Shown here piece by piece: positions 45,604 to 54,854 of a stretch of DNA of 64,000 bases. A model generated the notes under the pieces. That model saw nothing but the letters and a program-made list of their open reading frames with translations, did no database searches and was not told the DNA's origin. A program made the position numbers and the translations under genes. How positions within the stretch are numbered: position 1 is the stretch's first letter; each line of letters starts with the position of its first letter. This DNA comes from Rheinheimera sp. MM224 (GTDB taxonomy: Bacteria > Pseudomonadota > Gammaproteobacteria > Enterobacterales > Alteromonadaceae): NCBI RefSeq assembly GCF_947090785.1, contig NZ_OX352320.1, positions 2,480,001 to 2,544,000 of the forward strand, written 5' to 3'.

Positions 45604-46530
45604 TTAATCCGGACTAACTGCTGAGAGTTTTTTCAGCTCAAACTGATAAGCAGCCTGAGCGACTTGCGCGATAATGGCTTCATTGGTTCGTTCTGATTCA
45701 GCCGAATCCTTGACAAATACCGCCACCAATAAAGGCCGTCCATCAGGCAACATAATGACGCCTATATCATTAGTCGCCGCAGTTTTTCCTGCTCTGACGC
45801 CCGAAGTACCGGTTTTATGCGCCACTATAGTGCCCGCAGGTAACAAGCCTTTTAACCGCTGTGGTCCTGTGGTGGTTTCCACCATCCACTTCCACAATAA
45901 AGCCTGGGAGGTTTCAGATAACTGCTTTTTTTGTTCAAACTTTTGCAAAAGTTGAGCTACTGCTTTCATCGAAGTCCAGTTTTTATACTGCACCTGATCA
46001 TCGGCATGCATTTGTGCTTCATTTGCCACAACTTCAGTTTCATTAATACCTAAAGACTGAATGTAAGTATGCAGAGCTGCAGGCCCTCCAACCAGTTCGA
46101 ACAATAAATCACAGGCCACATTGTCGCTGTGTGACACCGAATACTGCAGTAACTGCTGTACTGCAACAGTAAATTCATCGCCCTGATGATCTTTCATCAT
46201 TGGCGACCAGGTGTTTTGTAATACTTCGGAGCGTTTTACCGCGACCGATTGATTTAAATCCAGTTTACCCTGATCGACCTGATGTAAAACCAACATGGCT
46301 AAATGCAGCTTAAATACACTTTGCATCGGGAATTTCTCAAAAGGATTCACCAGCAAAGGCTCCAGATCATCAGGCCCCCATACAGCAACACCCACAGTGG
46401 CTTGTTTACCCATCACTATGGTTTCAATTTGCTCTTTTAACAGCGGGGATTGGGCAGAGACGACCCATGAACTTAAGCTCAACATCATCAGAGCAGTAGT
46501 GGTAAAAACACGTTTTGCGATGACATTCAT
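45604..46530 (-). CDS. blaPER: PER-family class A extended-spectrum beta-lactamase
   Basis: A 308-residue enzyme with a signal peptide (about 1-26, ending SAQ), secreted to the periplasm to hydrolyse penicillins and expanded-spectrum cephalosporins. The serine nucleophile is in PMQSVFK (Ser71, Lys74), SDN is 135-137, the general-base Glu is E171 in ANEAQMHADD, and KTGTSG is 239-244. Length, both ends and most of the sequence agree with PER-1 as I remember it (roughly 80-90% by eye, not computed). It belongs to subclass A2 with VEB and CfxA. AAGGA lies seven bases before the ATG. No mobile element flanks it. Confidence 0.95.
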   Translation of the reverse strand: MNVIAKRVFTTTALMMLSLSSWVVSAQSPLLKEQIETIVMGKQATVGVAVWGPDDLEPLLVNPFEKFPMQSVFKLHLAMLVLHQVDQGKLDLNQSVAVKRSEVLQNTWSPMMKDHQGDEFTVAVQQLLQYSVSHSDNVACDLLFELVGGPAALHTYIQSLGINETEVVANEAQMHADDQVQYKNWTSMKAVAQLLQKFEQKKQLSETSQALLWKWMVETTTGPQRLKGLLPAGTIVAHKTGTSGVRAGKTAATNDIGVIMLPDGRPLLVAVFVKDSAESERTNEAIIAQVAQAAYQFELKKLSAVSPD

Positions 46531-46555
46531 ACGACTGTCCTTGTTATTTTTGTGG

Positions 46556-46590
46556 ATTATACAAAAGGCAGCCGCAGCTGCCTTTGTTCA
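46556..46590 (-). promoter_or_regulatory. DUF3300 terminator overlapping the putative blaPER -10 box
   Basis: On the minus strand, AAAGGCAGC, a 4-base loop and GCTGCCTTT form a terminator-like hairpin after the DUF3300 stop. It runs directly into TGTATAATCC, whose TATAAT (46561-46556) would start transcription about 20 bases before the blaPER ATG. The -35 position falls inside the hairpin and is poor, which suggests a weak native promoter. Confidence 0.5.
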
Positions 46591-46604
46591 TTCAGTTATA
46601 GCTG

Positions 46605-48122
46605 TTATTCGATTTGTCTGCGCCCTTCTGAGCTGCGCATTTCTCTGCTTTGCGCTCTTGGCTGCTCCATCCGCGGCTGTTGCACTCGTGGTTGTTGATA
46701 GCTACGTTCTACCCTTGGCTGTTCAACCCTCGGCTGCTGATAGCTGCGTTCTACACGCGGCTGCTCAACACGGGGTTGTTGGTAGCTGCGTTCCGGGCGC
46801 GGCTGTTCAACACGAGGAGTCTGGTAATTACGCTCAGGCCTTACCGCCTCAACTCTTGGCTGTTGCACAGGACGTTCAAATTTAGTTTGCTCCGTCCTTT
46901 GCGTTTGGTAAGAACGTTCCGGGCGAACTACGTCTGGTCGAGGTTGCTTTACAGCACGGTCCACCCCCGGATCTTGACGATTGTTATTTTTCAACTCCTG
47001 ACGCAATACCTGCTGTCTGTCCTTGAAGTCACGAGAATTTGTTGGCTCGACCTGAGCTCGCGGGCCTTCTTCTTTGGCTCGGCGAATAAGATCATCACCT
47101 TTTTTATTACGGTCGAACTGACGTTCTTTTTCGTCAAAACGTTGGGCCTTTTCACTATTAAACTTGCGGTCCGGTGCATAACCCTTGTTTTCACGGGTTT
47201 GGGCAGCCCATTCACGTTGTTGATCTCTGTTCTGATAACTGCGATTGCCACTGAACTCGCGGGTTGGCTGATACCCTGCCTGATAACTCACACCACGTCT
47301 GTGGTGTGGATTATGGCGCCAGTGATGTGAATTCTTATGATGTACTATCTGATGGCTGCGATAGTAATACGGGTCACGCCAATGATGATGGTGATCGATC
47401 ACCACAATCTGACGGCGCGGCCAGTGAAAGCTGCTGAAATAGAATCCCGGCGCAATCTGAATACCAACGCCCCAGGAAAAACCACGATGCACAGCATAAC
47501 CCACAGGCACATGCCAATAGACTGGCGGATAGCTATGCCACCACCATGGACCATACACCACTTGTGGATCGTAATAAGGGATATAAACCACCTGCGGAGA
47601 GGCAGGTTCTATGATGATGGTTTTTTCTTGCCTTACCACTTTAATATGTTCTTGTTTATCCAGATTACCAGAAGCATAAGCTTTGTTACGCAAGGTCTGA
47701 ATACTGGTCATGACTTGTGCTTCCTGACCTAAAAACGCGTCACCTAAACGCTGTGTCCAGTCGATATCATCACTCATGCGTTCCAGCAATTGTGGGAAAG
47801 GCACCAAAGCTTTTACACTTGGATCCCAATCTTCATCTTCCACTTGTTCCAGCGCTTCTTCAGCACTGTAACGAGGATGTTCTTCCACCCAACGATTGGC
47901 TTTGATAATTTCCAGCGGATAAGTGGATGCAATAAGCACATGCGACAACACCGTATCCGGGTACAAAGCAATAGGAGCAAGCATAGCGTCCAGCTCAGCC
48001 TGACTAAAACTTTGCACAGTGCTACCGGCACTGGCGGTCTGTTGTGCTGCCACTGGGGCAACCAACAAGGCTGGGAATAAAGCCACTGAAAGCAAAGGTA
48101 AGCATTTCATCAGGGCACGCAT
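46605..48122 (-). CDS. DUF3300 domain protein with repeat-rich C-terminus
   Basis: A 505-residue exported protein with a signal peptide (1-26, ending VAAQ). The DUF3300 domain (about 35-275) has FSQAELDAMLAPIALYPDTV, LSHVLIASTYPLEI, PASPQVVYIPYYDPQVVYGP and a His/Tyr/Trp-rich stretch (DHHHHWRDPYYYR). The C-terminal half is basic and disordered, ending in near-identical 14-residue repeats of the type QPRVERSYQQPRVE (about 390-490). No function is established for the family. It lies immediately upstream of blaPER, separated by a terminator. Confidence 0.88.
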   Translation of the reverse strand: MRALMKCLPLLSVALFPALLVAPVAAQQTASAGSTVQSFSQAELDAMLAPIALYPDTVLSHVLIASTYPLEIIKANRWVEEHPRYSAEEALEQVEDEDWDPSVKALVPFPQLLERMSDDIDWTQRLGDAFLGQEAQVMTSIQTLRNKAYASGNLDKQEHIKVVRQEKTIIIEPASPQVVYIPYYDPQVVYGPWWWHSYPPVYWHVPVGYAVHRGFSWGVGIQIAPGFYFSSFHWPRRQIVVIDHHHHWRDPYYYRSHQIVHHKNSHHWRHNPHHRRGVSYQAGYQPTREFSGNRSYQNRDQQREWAAQTRENKGYAPDRKFNSEKAQRFDEKERQFDRNKKGDDLIRRAKEEGPRAQVEPTNSRDFKDRQQVLRQELKNNNRQDPGVDRAVKQPRPDVVRPERSYQTQRTEQTKFERPVQQPRVEAVRPERNYQTPRVEQPRPERSYQQPRVEQPRVERSYQQPRVEQPRVERSYQQPRVQQPRMEQPRAQSREMRSSEGRRQIE

Positions 48123-48293
48123 TGTAAGCTCCTGCCACAGTTGTGGCCGCTAAAACCCGGATCTATGGGGAAGAGTGTCGCGAGATCCGACGCCACACTC
48201 CAAAATTCTTTGTAACACTGATGCATTTATCACCAGCTTGTATGAAGTTATAACAAGCACAGCCTGAACAGCTTCTGAATACTCAGGTATCTC

Positions 48294-49178
48294 TTAGGCT
48301 TTGACTTTAAAAAGCGACGAAGGTTTAAACCCTGTCACCAGCGAGGTGCCGGTGATCACCACTGCTACCCCAACAAAAGTATGCCAACCTAAAGCTTCGT
48401 TTAAAAACACATGGCCCCAGAACACACCAAACACCGGAATTAAGAAGGTGACTGTTAAGGCCGGAGTGGCGCCTTCGTCCTGCACTAAGCGGAAATATAA
48501 TAAATAAGCCACACCAGTACAAATGACCCCAAGGGCTAATACAGCAGCTGCAACATTCAAACTGATATCGGCTTGTATGGGGAATAACAACATGACAGGA
48601 GCCAGCATCAAAGCTGATGTCCACATACTACCGTGGGCGTTGGTATAAGGAGCGACAGTTTTCGCAAGACGAGTGTAATGGGTCGCTATGCCATAACAAA
48701 AGGCAGCGCCAGCGGCACAAAATACAGCCACTAAAGCACCAGGTTCCAGCACAACAGGGTCAAAACCCACCAAGATGGCCACACCACTGATCCCCAGCAC
48801 CAGACCAATCGCTATTCGCAAAGTTAAAGCTTGCCGGAAAACCACTATACCTATCAAAGCGCCCCAGATAGGAGCAGTGGCATTAAGCACAGATAAAACC
48901 GAAGCCGTTAAGGTTTGAGCAGCATAAGCAAATAACAAAAACGGTAAGGCAGAGTTAAAAAAGCCAAGAATAAAAAAGTGCTTCCAGTTATTTTTTAAAT
49001 CCAGCTGATGTTTTTTCAAAAACCAGCCCATCAGGCCCAAAAATAGTGCAGCAAACAACACCCTGCCCGTCATTAAAGCAGCTGGCCCTAAGCTACCAAC
49101 AGCGATACGCATAAATAAAAAAGAAGAACCCCAAATGGCGGCCAAACTAAAGAGACGAAGAAAACTGGCGGGCTGCAT
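48294..49178 (-). CDS. EamA/DMT-family transporter
   Basis: A 294-residue inner-membrane protein with ten helices in two EamA repeats (LRLFSLAAIWGSSFLFMRIAVG at the start; AIGLVLGISGVAILVGFDP in the middle; GWHTFVGVAVVITGTSLVTG at the end). The ATG at 49178 follows AGGAG by five bases; the upstream TTG was rejected. The WGSSF phrase and GAALIGIVVF-like block are typical of metabolite or amino-acid exporters. Substrate unknown; monocistronic. Confidence 0.9.
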   Translation of the reverse strand: MQPASFLRLFSLAAIWGSSFLFMRIAVGSLGPAALMTGRVLFAALFLGLMGWFLKKHQLDLKNNWKHFFILGFFNSALPFLLFAYAAQTLTASVLSVLNATAPIWGALIGIVVFRQALTLRIAIGLVLGISGVAILVGFDPVVLEPGALVAVFCAAGAAFCYGIATHYTRLAKTVAPYTNAHGSMWTSALMLAPVMLLFPIQADISLNVAAAVLALGVICTGVAYLLYFRLVQDEGATPALTVTFLIPVFGVFWGHVFLNEALGWHTFVGVAVVITGTSLVTGFKPSSLFKVKA

Positions 49179-49309
49179 GAAAACTCCTGTAAGCAATCAA
49201 ATCTTGGCTTGTACTTTGAACCAGCGCTGCAAATCGTTGGATAAACTCTGTTTTTTTAACTAACTATTCAGTTAATGCGACACTAATTGCACAAAAAATG
49301 AAAAAATCT

Positions 49310-49360
49310 AAAAAAGCCGGGTTGCGAAGCTATGCAGATATATTGCATAATTACCCCGCT
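49310..49360 (-). terminator. probable terminator of dcd
   Basis: On the minus strand AGCGGGGT (49360-49353) can pair with ACCCGGCT (49321-49314 region, one mismatch) enclosing ATGCA/TGCAT, and is followed by a T-run (TTTTTT). It lies 70-120 bases past the dcd stop. Confidence 0.5.
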
Positions 49361-49381
49361 TCATTTTTGCTTTATTGCTTC

Positions 49382-49411
49382 AGCCCATACCACTTTTGTA
49401 TGGGCTTTTTC
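49382..49411 (+). terminator. plus-strand terminator without a known gene
   Basis: AGCCCATAC (49382-49390) and GTATGGGCT (49398-49406) form a 9-bp perfect stem followed by four more T. No plus-strand gene precedes it, so it could end a small RNA, or simply be a bidirectional hairpin behind dcd. Confidence 0.55.
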
Positions 49412-49432
49412 ATTTCTGGGTCAGGTTAAAGA

Positions 49433-50023
49433 CTAACTTTGGTCGTCCTGGCTAATACGGCTTGCCACAGCGCCTGTCTGTTGCTGATACTTCGCATCCA
49501 CTCTTTTGTTGTATGGACGGGCAGCTTCACCTGTCATAGTTTCAAAATTCAGCGCCCCAATTTTCATATTGGGTCTAAGTGCCAGTGGTAAACGACCACT
49601 GTTATAAAACTCAAGCACTATATTGCCAGACCAACCTGGATCGATACGGTGCGCTGTTACATGTACCATTAAACCCAAACGGGCTAATGAAGAACGGCCA
49701 TCCAACCAACCTACTATGTCAGCAGGCAAAGTGACGGATTCAAGCGTAATAGCCAATGCCAATTCGCCCGGGTGCAGGAAAAATGCTTCGTCATCTGTTA
49801 ATACAATTTCATCACTCATCACTGAATTTAATGCATGATCCACTTCTTCACGTGGACCACTTAAATCGATAAATGCAGCGGCATAAGCACGAAAAGTGCG
49901 GAATTTATGGCCTAAGCGAATATCCACACTGACACCGCTGATCATGTCTGGTGTTGGCCGTGGCGTAATTTGGATCTTGCCTGCGTCTATGTAGGCTTCA
50001 ATGTCGCGGTCACACAATCTCAT
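49433..50023 (-). CDS. dcd: dCTP deaminase
   Basis: A 196-residue trimeric enzyme converting dCTP to dUTP for thymidylate synthesis. Family blocks: [32 protein letters not shown], the catalytic stretch [25 protein letters not shown] and the active-site Glu in [10 protein letters not shown]. Length matches E. coli Dcd (193). It starts two bases after the apbC stop, so apbC and dcd form an operon, as in enterobacteria where both lie near metG. Confidence 0.96.
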   Translation of the reverse strand: MRLCDRDIEAYIDAGKIQITPRPTPDMISGVSVDIRLGHKFRTFRAYAAAFIDLSGPREEVDHALNSVMSDEIVLTDDEAFFLHPGELALAITLESVTLPADIVGWLDGRSSLARLGLMVHVTAHRIDPGWSGNIVLEFYNSGRLPLALRPNMKIGALNFETMTGEAARPYNKRVDAKYQQQTGAVASRISQDDQS

Positions 50024-50025
50024 GG

Positions 50026-51117
50026 TTAATCATCCGTAAAAATAATTTCGGGTTGCTGCGCTTGCTGATGTTGGGAGTTCCAATATAAAGCAAAGCTCAG
50101 TTGTCGTGCTATAGCCCGGTAAAAACCAGTACCGCTTTCGGCTGGGTTCAGCACTAGCGGCGTTCCGGCATCACAGGACTGGCGTATTTGTTTTTGTAAG
50201 GGTAACTGACCCAGCACAGGTACCTGATAACGTTCAGCTAATTCTAAGCCACCGTTGGTACCAAAAATATCGTCAATTTCACCGCAGTGACTGCACTGGT
50301 AAAAACTCATGTTCTCTACCAGTCCAAGCACAGGAATATTCACACTGCGAAACATAGAAATGGCTTTTTGTGCATCAGCCAAAGCCACATCCTGCGGTGT
50401 TGTGACTATCAAAGCTCCGGTCACTGGCAGTTTTTGCGACATGGTCAGTTGAATATCGCCCGTGCCAGGTGGCATATCGACAATTAAATAATCTAAATCC
50501 GGCCACAAGGTTTCGTTTAATAACTGCAGCAATGCCTGACTGGCCATAGGGCCACGCCAAACCGAAGCTTTTTCCGGGTCGACTAAAAAACCTATCGACT
50601 GTAAATAAATTCCAGCGGCTTGTTTAGGTAATAGATGTTTATCGTCTGGTGATTCAGCTTTGGCATCTTTTAAACCCAACATGGTAGGAATGGAAGGACC
50701 ATAAATATCCGCATCCAACAGCCCTACTTTGGCCCCTTCTAAGCCTAAAGCCACCGCCAGATTAACAGCAGTAGTGCTTTTACCTACACCACCTTTGCCT
50801 GATGCCACCAAAATCACTTGCTTGATATTGCGGTATGCTGGTTCTACTGTGTTTTCGCTTCGAAGTTCCAGAGTCAGATTTGGCTGCACCTGCTGAAGTA
50901 CAGGCAATAACTCGTCAGCCAAAGAGGCCCATGGGAATTTCAGCGTTAAGCTCAGGCTATTTTGTTTAGTGTTAAAACTGGCCTGCTGAATCAAGCTATC
51001 CAGCGGCATAGGAAATTCGTTGCTTTGAAACTCAGCCAAAGTTTTGGCTAATAGGTCCGGCATGTCATCGGCTGATGATTGCTGTTCTGCTGCTTTTTTA
51101 AACCATTTAAACCACAT
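50026..51117 (-). CDS. apbC: Mrp/ApbC iron-sulfur cluster carrier ATPase
   Basis: A 363-residue P-loop ATPase that carries and transfers Fe-S clusters. The N-terminal MIP18-like domain (about 15-85) precedes the deviant Walker [14 protein letters not shown], then [31 protein letters not shown] and the cluster-binding CxxC in [15 protein letters not shown]. The ATG at 51117 ([12 protein letters not shown]) gives the usual length; an earlier start at 51177 is less likely. It is divergent from metG, sharing a 166-bp promoter region. Confidence 0.94.
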   Translation of the reverse strand: MWFKWFKKAAEQQSSADDMPDLLAKTLAEFQSNEFPMPLDSLIQQASFNTKQNSLSLTLKFPWASLADELLPVLQQVQPNLTLELRSENTVEPAYRNIKQVILVASGKGGVGKSTTAVNLAVALGLEGAKVGLLDADIYGPSIPTMLGLKDAKAESPDDKHLLPKQAAGIYLQSIGFLVDPEKASVWRGPMASQALLQLLNETLWPDLDYLIVDMPPGTGDIQLTMSQKLPVTGALIVTTPQDVALADAQKAISMFRSVNIPVLGLVENMSFYQCSHCGEIDDIFGTNGGLELAERYQVPVLGQLPLQKQIRQSCDAGTPLVLNPAESGTGFYRAIARQLSFALYWNSQHQQAQQPEIIFTDD

Positions 51118-51283
51118 CGTGTTACTCAATCTGTGTTGCTGAACTGGTTCGATTCCTGTGAACTGTATTTTGTGCACACTTTACCAGCTTTTCAGCGCTT
51201 TGCTGCTTTTGAACTGGTGCGCTTTAACGCGCGCTATTGTATCATTAAGCCACTTTTTTCAGTGATATATCTATGAGTTATCG

Positions 51284-53347
51284 ATGACACAACGCAAAAT
51301 TCTTATCACCAGTGCTTTACCTTATGCCAACGGCCCCATTCACTTAGGTCATATGCTGGAATATATTCAGACTGACATCTGGTCCCGTTTCCAAAAAGCC
51401 CGTGGTCATCAGTGTTATTACGTCTGTGCTGATGATGCTCATGGCACTCCTATTATGCTTAAAGCGCAGCAGCTGGGTATTACCCCAGAGCAGATGATTG
51501 CGCAAACTTCGCAAGAGCATCAGGCTGACTTTGCAGAGTTTTTAATAGGTTTTGATAACTATCACAGCACTCATAGTGAAGAAAACCGCCAATTCGCCAG
51601 CGATATTTATACCAAGCTGGATAAAGGTGGTTATATCAAACGTAAAACCATCAGCCAGTTGTTTGACCCTGAAAAACAAATGTTCCTGCCGGATCGGTTT
51701 GTGAAGGGCGATTGCCCTAAATGTGGTACTTCTGATCAAAACGGCGATAGCTGTGATTCATGTGGCGCAACCTACAGCCCAACTGAATTGAAAAACCCAC
51801 GTTCAGTAGTGTCAGGTGCAACTCCGGTTTTAAAAGACAGCGAACACTATTTCTTCGACCTGCCTGCTTTTGAGCAAATGCTAAAAGACTGGACCCGCAG
51901 TGGTTCATTGCAGGATGAAATGGCGAACAAACTGCAGGAATGGTTTACTGAAGGCCTGCAGCAATGGGATATCAGCCGCGACGCACCTTATTTTGGTTTT
52001 GAAATTCCAGGCGCGCCAGGCAAGTTTTTCTATGTCTGGTTAGACGCTCCTATAGGCTACTTAGCCAGCTTTAAAAACTACTGTGATAAAACAGGCGTGA
52101 ACTTTGACCAGTTCTGGCAAAAAGACTCTGACGCTGAGATTTACCACTTTATCGGCAAAGACATTATCTATTTCCACAGCCTGTTCTGGCCAGCTATGTT
52201 AGATGGTGCTGGTTACCGTAAACCTACCTCTGTGTATGCGCACGGTTTTGTCACTGTCAACGGTGCCAAAATGTCCAAGTCTCGTGGCACCTTTATCAAA
52301 GCCCGTACTTATTTGGAGCATTTAAACCCTGAGTATCTGCGTTATTACTTTGCATCTAAGCTCACCAGTAATATCACCGACCTGGATTTAAATCTGGAAG
52401 ATTTTGCGCAAAAAGTGAATGCAGATTTAGTAGGCAAAGTGGTGAATATCGCCAGTCGCTGCGCCAGCTTTATCAGCAAAAAATTCGATGGCAAATTAAC
52501 AGCAGACATTGCAGAACCTGCGTTATTAGCTGAGTTCACAGCTGCAGGCGAAACCATTGCCGAAAGCTTTGAGAAACGTGAATTTGCCCGTGCTATCCGT
52601 GAAATTATGGCGCTGGCCGATAAAGCCAACCAGTATATAGACGCTAAAGCGCCTTGGGTGCTGGCAAAAAATGAAGCGACCTTAACCGAAGCGCATTTGG
52701 TCTGCTCTATGGGTATTAACCTGTTCCGCGTACTGATGCATTACTTAAAACCAGTGCTGCCGGCTATGGCCAAAGAAGTGGAACTGTTTTTAAACGATGA
52801 ATTAAGCTGGTCGACGTATCAGACCGCTTTAACCAATCACAGCATCAATGTATTTAAACCTCTGATGCAACGTGTAGAAATGACAAAGGTAGAAGCTATG
52901 GTCGAAGGCTCAAAAGAAAACTTACAGCCTACAGCTGCGGCACCTGTTGCTAAAGCTGCTGTTGCAGAAACTAAAACAGCTCCTGCTGTTGCTGCAGATG
53001 GCGCTATCGAACCTATTGGCGAAACCATCAACATTGATGATTTTGCCAAGCTGGATTTACGGGTTGCCCGTATTATCAACGCCGAACATGTGGAAGGCGC
53101 TGACAAGCTGGTGAAACTGCAACTGGACTTAGGCAACGAGCAACGTCAGGTGTTTGCAGGCATTAAATCCGCTTACCAGCCAGAGCAACTCATAGGTCGT
53201 CTGACTGTGATGGTTGCGAACTTAGCGCCACGTAAAATGCGGTTTGGCATGTCAGAAGGCATGGTCATGGCTGCTGGCCCTGGTGGCAGTGATATTTTCC
53301 TGTTAACACCAGATGATGGTGCTACGCCCGGAATGCGCGTTAAATAG
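51284..53347 (+). CDS. metG: methionyl-tRNA synthetase
   Basis: A 687-residue class I synthetase. The HIGH motif appears as PIHLGHM, the zinc knuckle as CPKCG...CDSCGATY (about 145-165), and the KMSKS loop as [10 protein letters not shown]. An Ala-rich linker (about 550-570) leads to a C-terminal tRNA-binding (EMAP/Trbp111-like) domain with [20 protein letters not shown] and [10 protein letters not shown] that also dimerises the enzyme. Length and order match E. coli MetG. Confidence 0.98.
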   Translation: MTQRKILITSALPYANGPIHLGHMLEYIQTDIWSRFQKARGHQCYYVCADDAHGTPIMLKAQQLGITPEQMIAQTSQEHQADFAEFLIGFDNYHSTHSEENRQFASDIYTKLDKGGYIKRKTISQLFDPEKQMFLPDRFVKGDCPKCGTSDQNGDSCDSCGATYSPTELKNPRSVVSGATPVLKDSEHYFFDLPAFEQMLKDWTRSGSLQDEMANKLQEWFTEGLQQWDISRDAPYFGFEIPGAPGKFFYVWLDAPIGYLASFKNYCDKTGVNFDQFWQKDSDAEIYHFIGKDIIYFHSLFWPAMLDGAGYRKPTSVYAHGFVTVNGAKMSKSRGTFIKARTYLEHLNPEYLRYYFASKLTSNITDLDLNLEDFAQKVNADLVGKVVNIASRCASFISKKFDGKLTADIAEPALLAEFTAAGETIAESFEKREFARAIREIMALADKANQYIDAKAPWVLAKNEATLTEAHLVCSMGINLFRVLMHYLKPVLPAMAKEVELFLNDELSWSTYQTALTNHSINVFKPLMQRVEMTKVEAMVEGSKENLQPTAAAPVAKAAVAETKTAPAVAADGAIEPIGETINIDDFAKLDLRVARIINAEHVEGADKLVKLQLDLGNEQRQVFAGIKSAYQPEQLIGRLTVMVANLAPRKMRFGMSEGMVMAAGPGGSDIFLLTPDDGATPGMRVK

Positions 53348-53353
53348 AAAATA

Positions 53354-53388
53354 CGGGCGGGTCCGATGTAAATCGCCCGCCCTTTTTT
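53354..53388 (+). terminator. intrinsic terminator after metG
   Basis: GGGCGGG (53355-53361) pairs with CCCGCCC (53376-53382), followed by six T. The next gene starts only 15 bases later. Confidence 0.9.
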
Positions 53389-53403
53389 GTGACAAGGAAA
53401 AGC

Positions 53404-54816
53404 ATGTCTAACATTCTGCGTTCGTTTTCTTCGTTGTATTTTGCCACTTTATTGATGGTACTCGCCTCTGGGGTACTGACCACTTATTTAGGTTTGCGCC
53501 TTGCCGCAGACTCGGCAGCTCAAATCTGGATAGGCGGCATGATGTCGGCTTATTATCTGGGGTTAGTCGCTGGTTCTAAAATTGGTCACCGTTTAATAGC
53601 CCGTGTTGGTCATATCCGTGCTTTTGTTGCCAGCGCTGGCATTACCACAGCAAGCGCTTTGGGTCATGCCTTAATAGACGATTTAGCCGTCTGGCTGGTG
53701 CTGCGCCTGATGGTGGGTATGGGCATGATGTGTATGTATATGGTGCTGGAAAGCTGGCTGAACGAGCAAGCCGACAGTAAAAACCGCGGTACAGTCTTTG
53801 CCAGTTATATGATTGTCTCTTACTTAGGTTTGGTGCTGGGTCAGCTGGCGATTAGCTTAAACCCGGAATTAACTCTTAAACCTTTGCTGATTGTCGCTAT
53901 GTGTTTTGCGCTTTGTATTGTGCCTTTGGCCTTAACACGCCGTATTCACCCTGCGCCTTTGCAACCTGCGCCACTTAAAATCAAACTATTCTGGCAAAAA
54001 GTGCCACAGGCACTGACGACCGTAGGTATGGCTGGTGTGATCGTTGGTTCTTTTTATGGCCTTGCACCGGCTTATATTGCGCACAGCGGCGCCAGCACAC
54101 AACAAGTTGCAGCTTATATGGCAACCACCGTTATCGCAGGCTTATTAGCGCAGTGGCCTATGGGGCGTCTGTCTGACAAAATCAGACGCAGCAGGCTGAT
54201 CCGTATCAATACAGTGATCCTCGGTGCCATTGTGCTTTGTATAGCTATACTGCCGCTGAGCGGAATACCACAACTGGTGTTTACTTTTGCTTTTGGTATT
54301 TTAGCTTTTACGCTGTATCCGCTGGCAACAGCGCTGGCGAATCAGAATGTAGAGCAGGAACATAGGGTTGCATTGTCAGCCACTATTTTACTGACCTTTG
54401 GTTTGGGCGCTTGTATTGGGCCACTGATCGCTTCTGCTTTTATGCAGCTGATTGGCGATAGCATGCTGTATGGTTTTATGGCTTTATGTACTTTGCTGCT
54501 GTTTTTACGTTTAACTCAGGTGAATTACCAACAGAAACAACAAAACAAAGAAGTAGCTCAGGACTATGTCATGGCATCGGGCGACTTAATGTCTTCTCCT
54601 TTAGCTGCCGCCTTAGATCCACGGGTTGACGAGCAAATGGTGCAGGAGCAAATGGTCAACCCTCATCATTCGGATGCAGAGCTGCCGACAGCGGATCAGG
54701 AGTTGAGCAGTATGGATGCAGAACAAGAAGCTGCTGTAACCACTGAAACTGTTGAAGCTGTAGATGAAGCAGAGCCAGATAAACACCAAACATCAGATCA
54801 CAACAAACCGGCTTAA
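53404..54816 (+). CDS. MFS transporter with acidic C-terminal tail
   Basis: A 470-residue protein from ATG 53404, which has AAGGA just upstream; the GTG at 53389 was rejected. Twelve helices occupy about 1-385, with family blocks GLRLAADSAAQIWIGGMMSAYYLGL, MVLESWLNEQAD and QWPMGRLSDKIRRSRLI, as in YcaD-like members. An unusual 80-residue acidic, disordered tail follows (rich in Glu, Asp, Gln). The substrate is unknown. The gene starts 15 bases after the metG terminator, so it may also depend on read-through. Confidence 0.9.
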   Translation: MSNILRSFSSLYFATLLMVLASGVLTTYLGLRLAADSAAQIWIGGMMSAYYLGLVAGSKIGHRLIARVGHIRAFVASAGITTASALGHALIDDLAVWLVLRLMVGMGMMCMYMVLESWLNEQADSKNRGTVFASYMIVSYLGLVLGQLAISLNPELTLKPLLIVAMCFALCIVPLALTRRIHPAPLQPAPLKIKLFWQKVPQALTTVGMAGVIVGSFYGLAPAYIAHSGASTQQVAAYMATTVIAGLLAQWPMGRLSDKIRRSRLIRINTVILGAIVLCIAILPLSGIPQLVFTFAFGILAFTLYPLATALANQNVEQEHRVALSATILLTFGLGACIGPLIASAFMQLIGDSMLYGFMALCTLLLFLRLTQVNYQQKQQNKEVAQDYVMASGDLMSSPLAAALDPRVDEQMVQEQMVNPHHSDAELPTADQELSSMDAEQEAAVTTETVEAVDEAEPDKHQTSDHNKPA

Positions 54817-54827
54817 GCCGGTTTGTT
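54802..54827. terminator. convergent terminator after the MFS gene
   Basis: AACAAACCGGCTT and AAGCCGGTTTGTT form a 13-bp perfect palindrome that includes the MFS stop codon and serves both converging genes. Confidence 0.85.
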
Positions 54828-54854
54828 GTTTTCAAAGCTCAGTAAGCGAAAAAA

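Noticed and set aside
43074..46530. PER locus as a composite transposon or integron
   Set aside because: No transposase, inverted repeats, attC or ISCR sequence was seen within several kilobases on either side.
46295..47330. Two long plus-strand open frames opposite blaPER and DUF3300
   Set aside because: They mirror the repeats of DUF3300 in another frame, are low-complexity, and have no ribosome site or family match.
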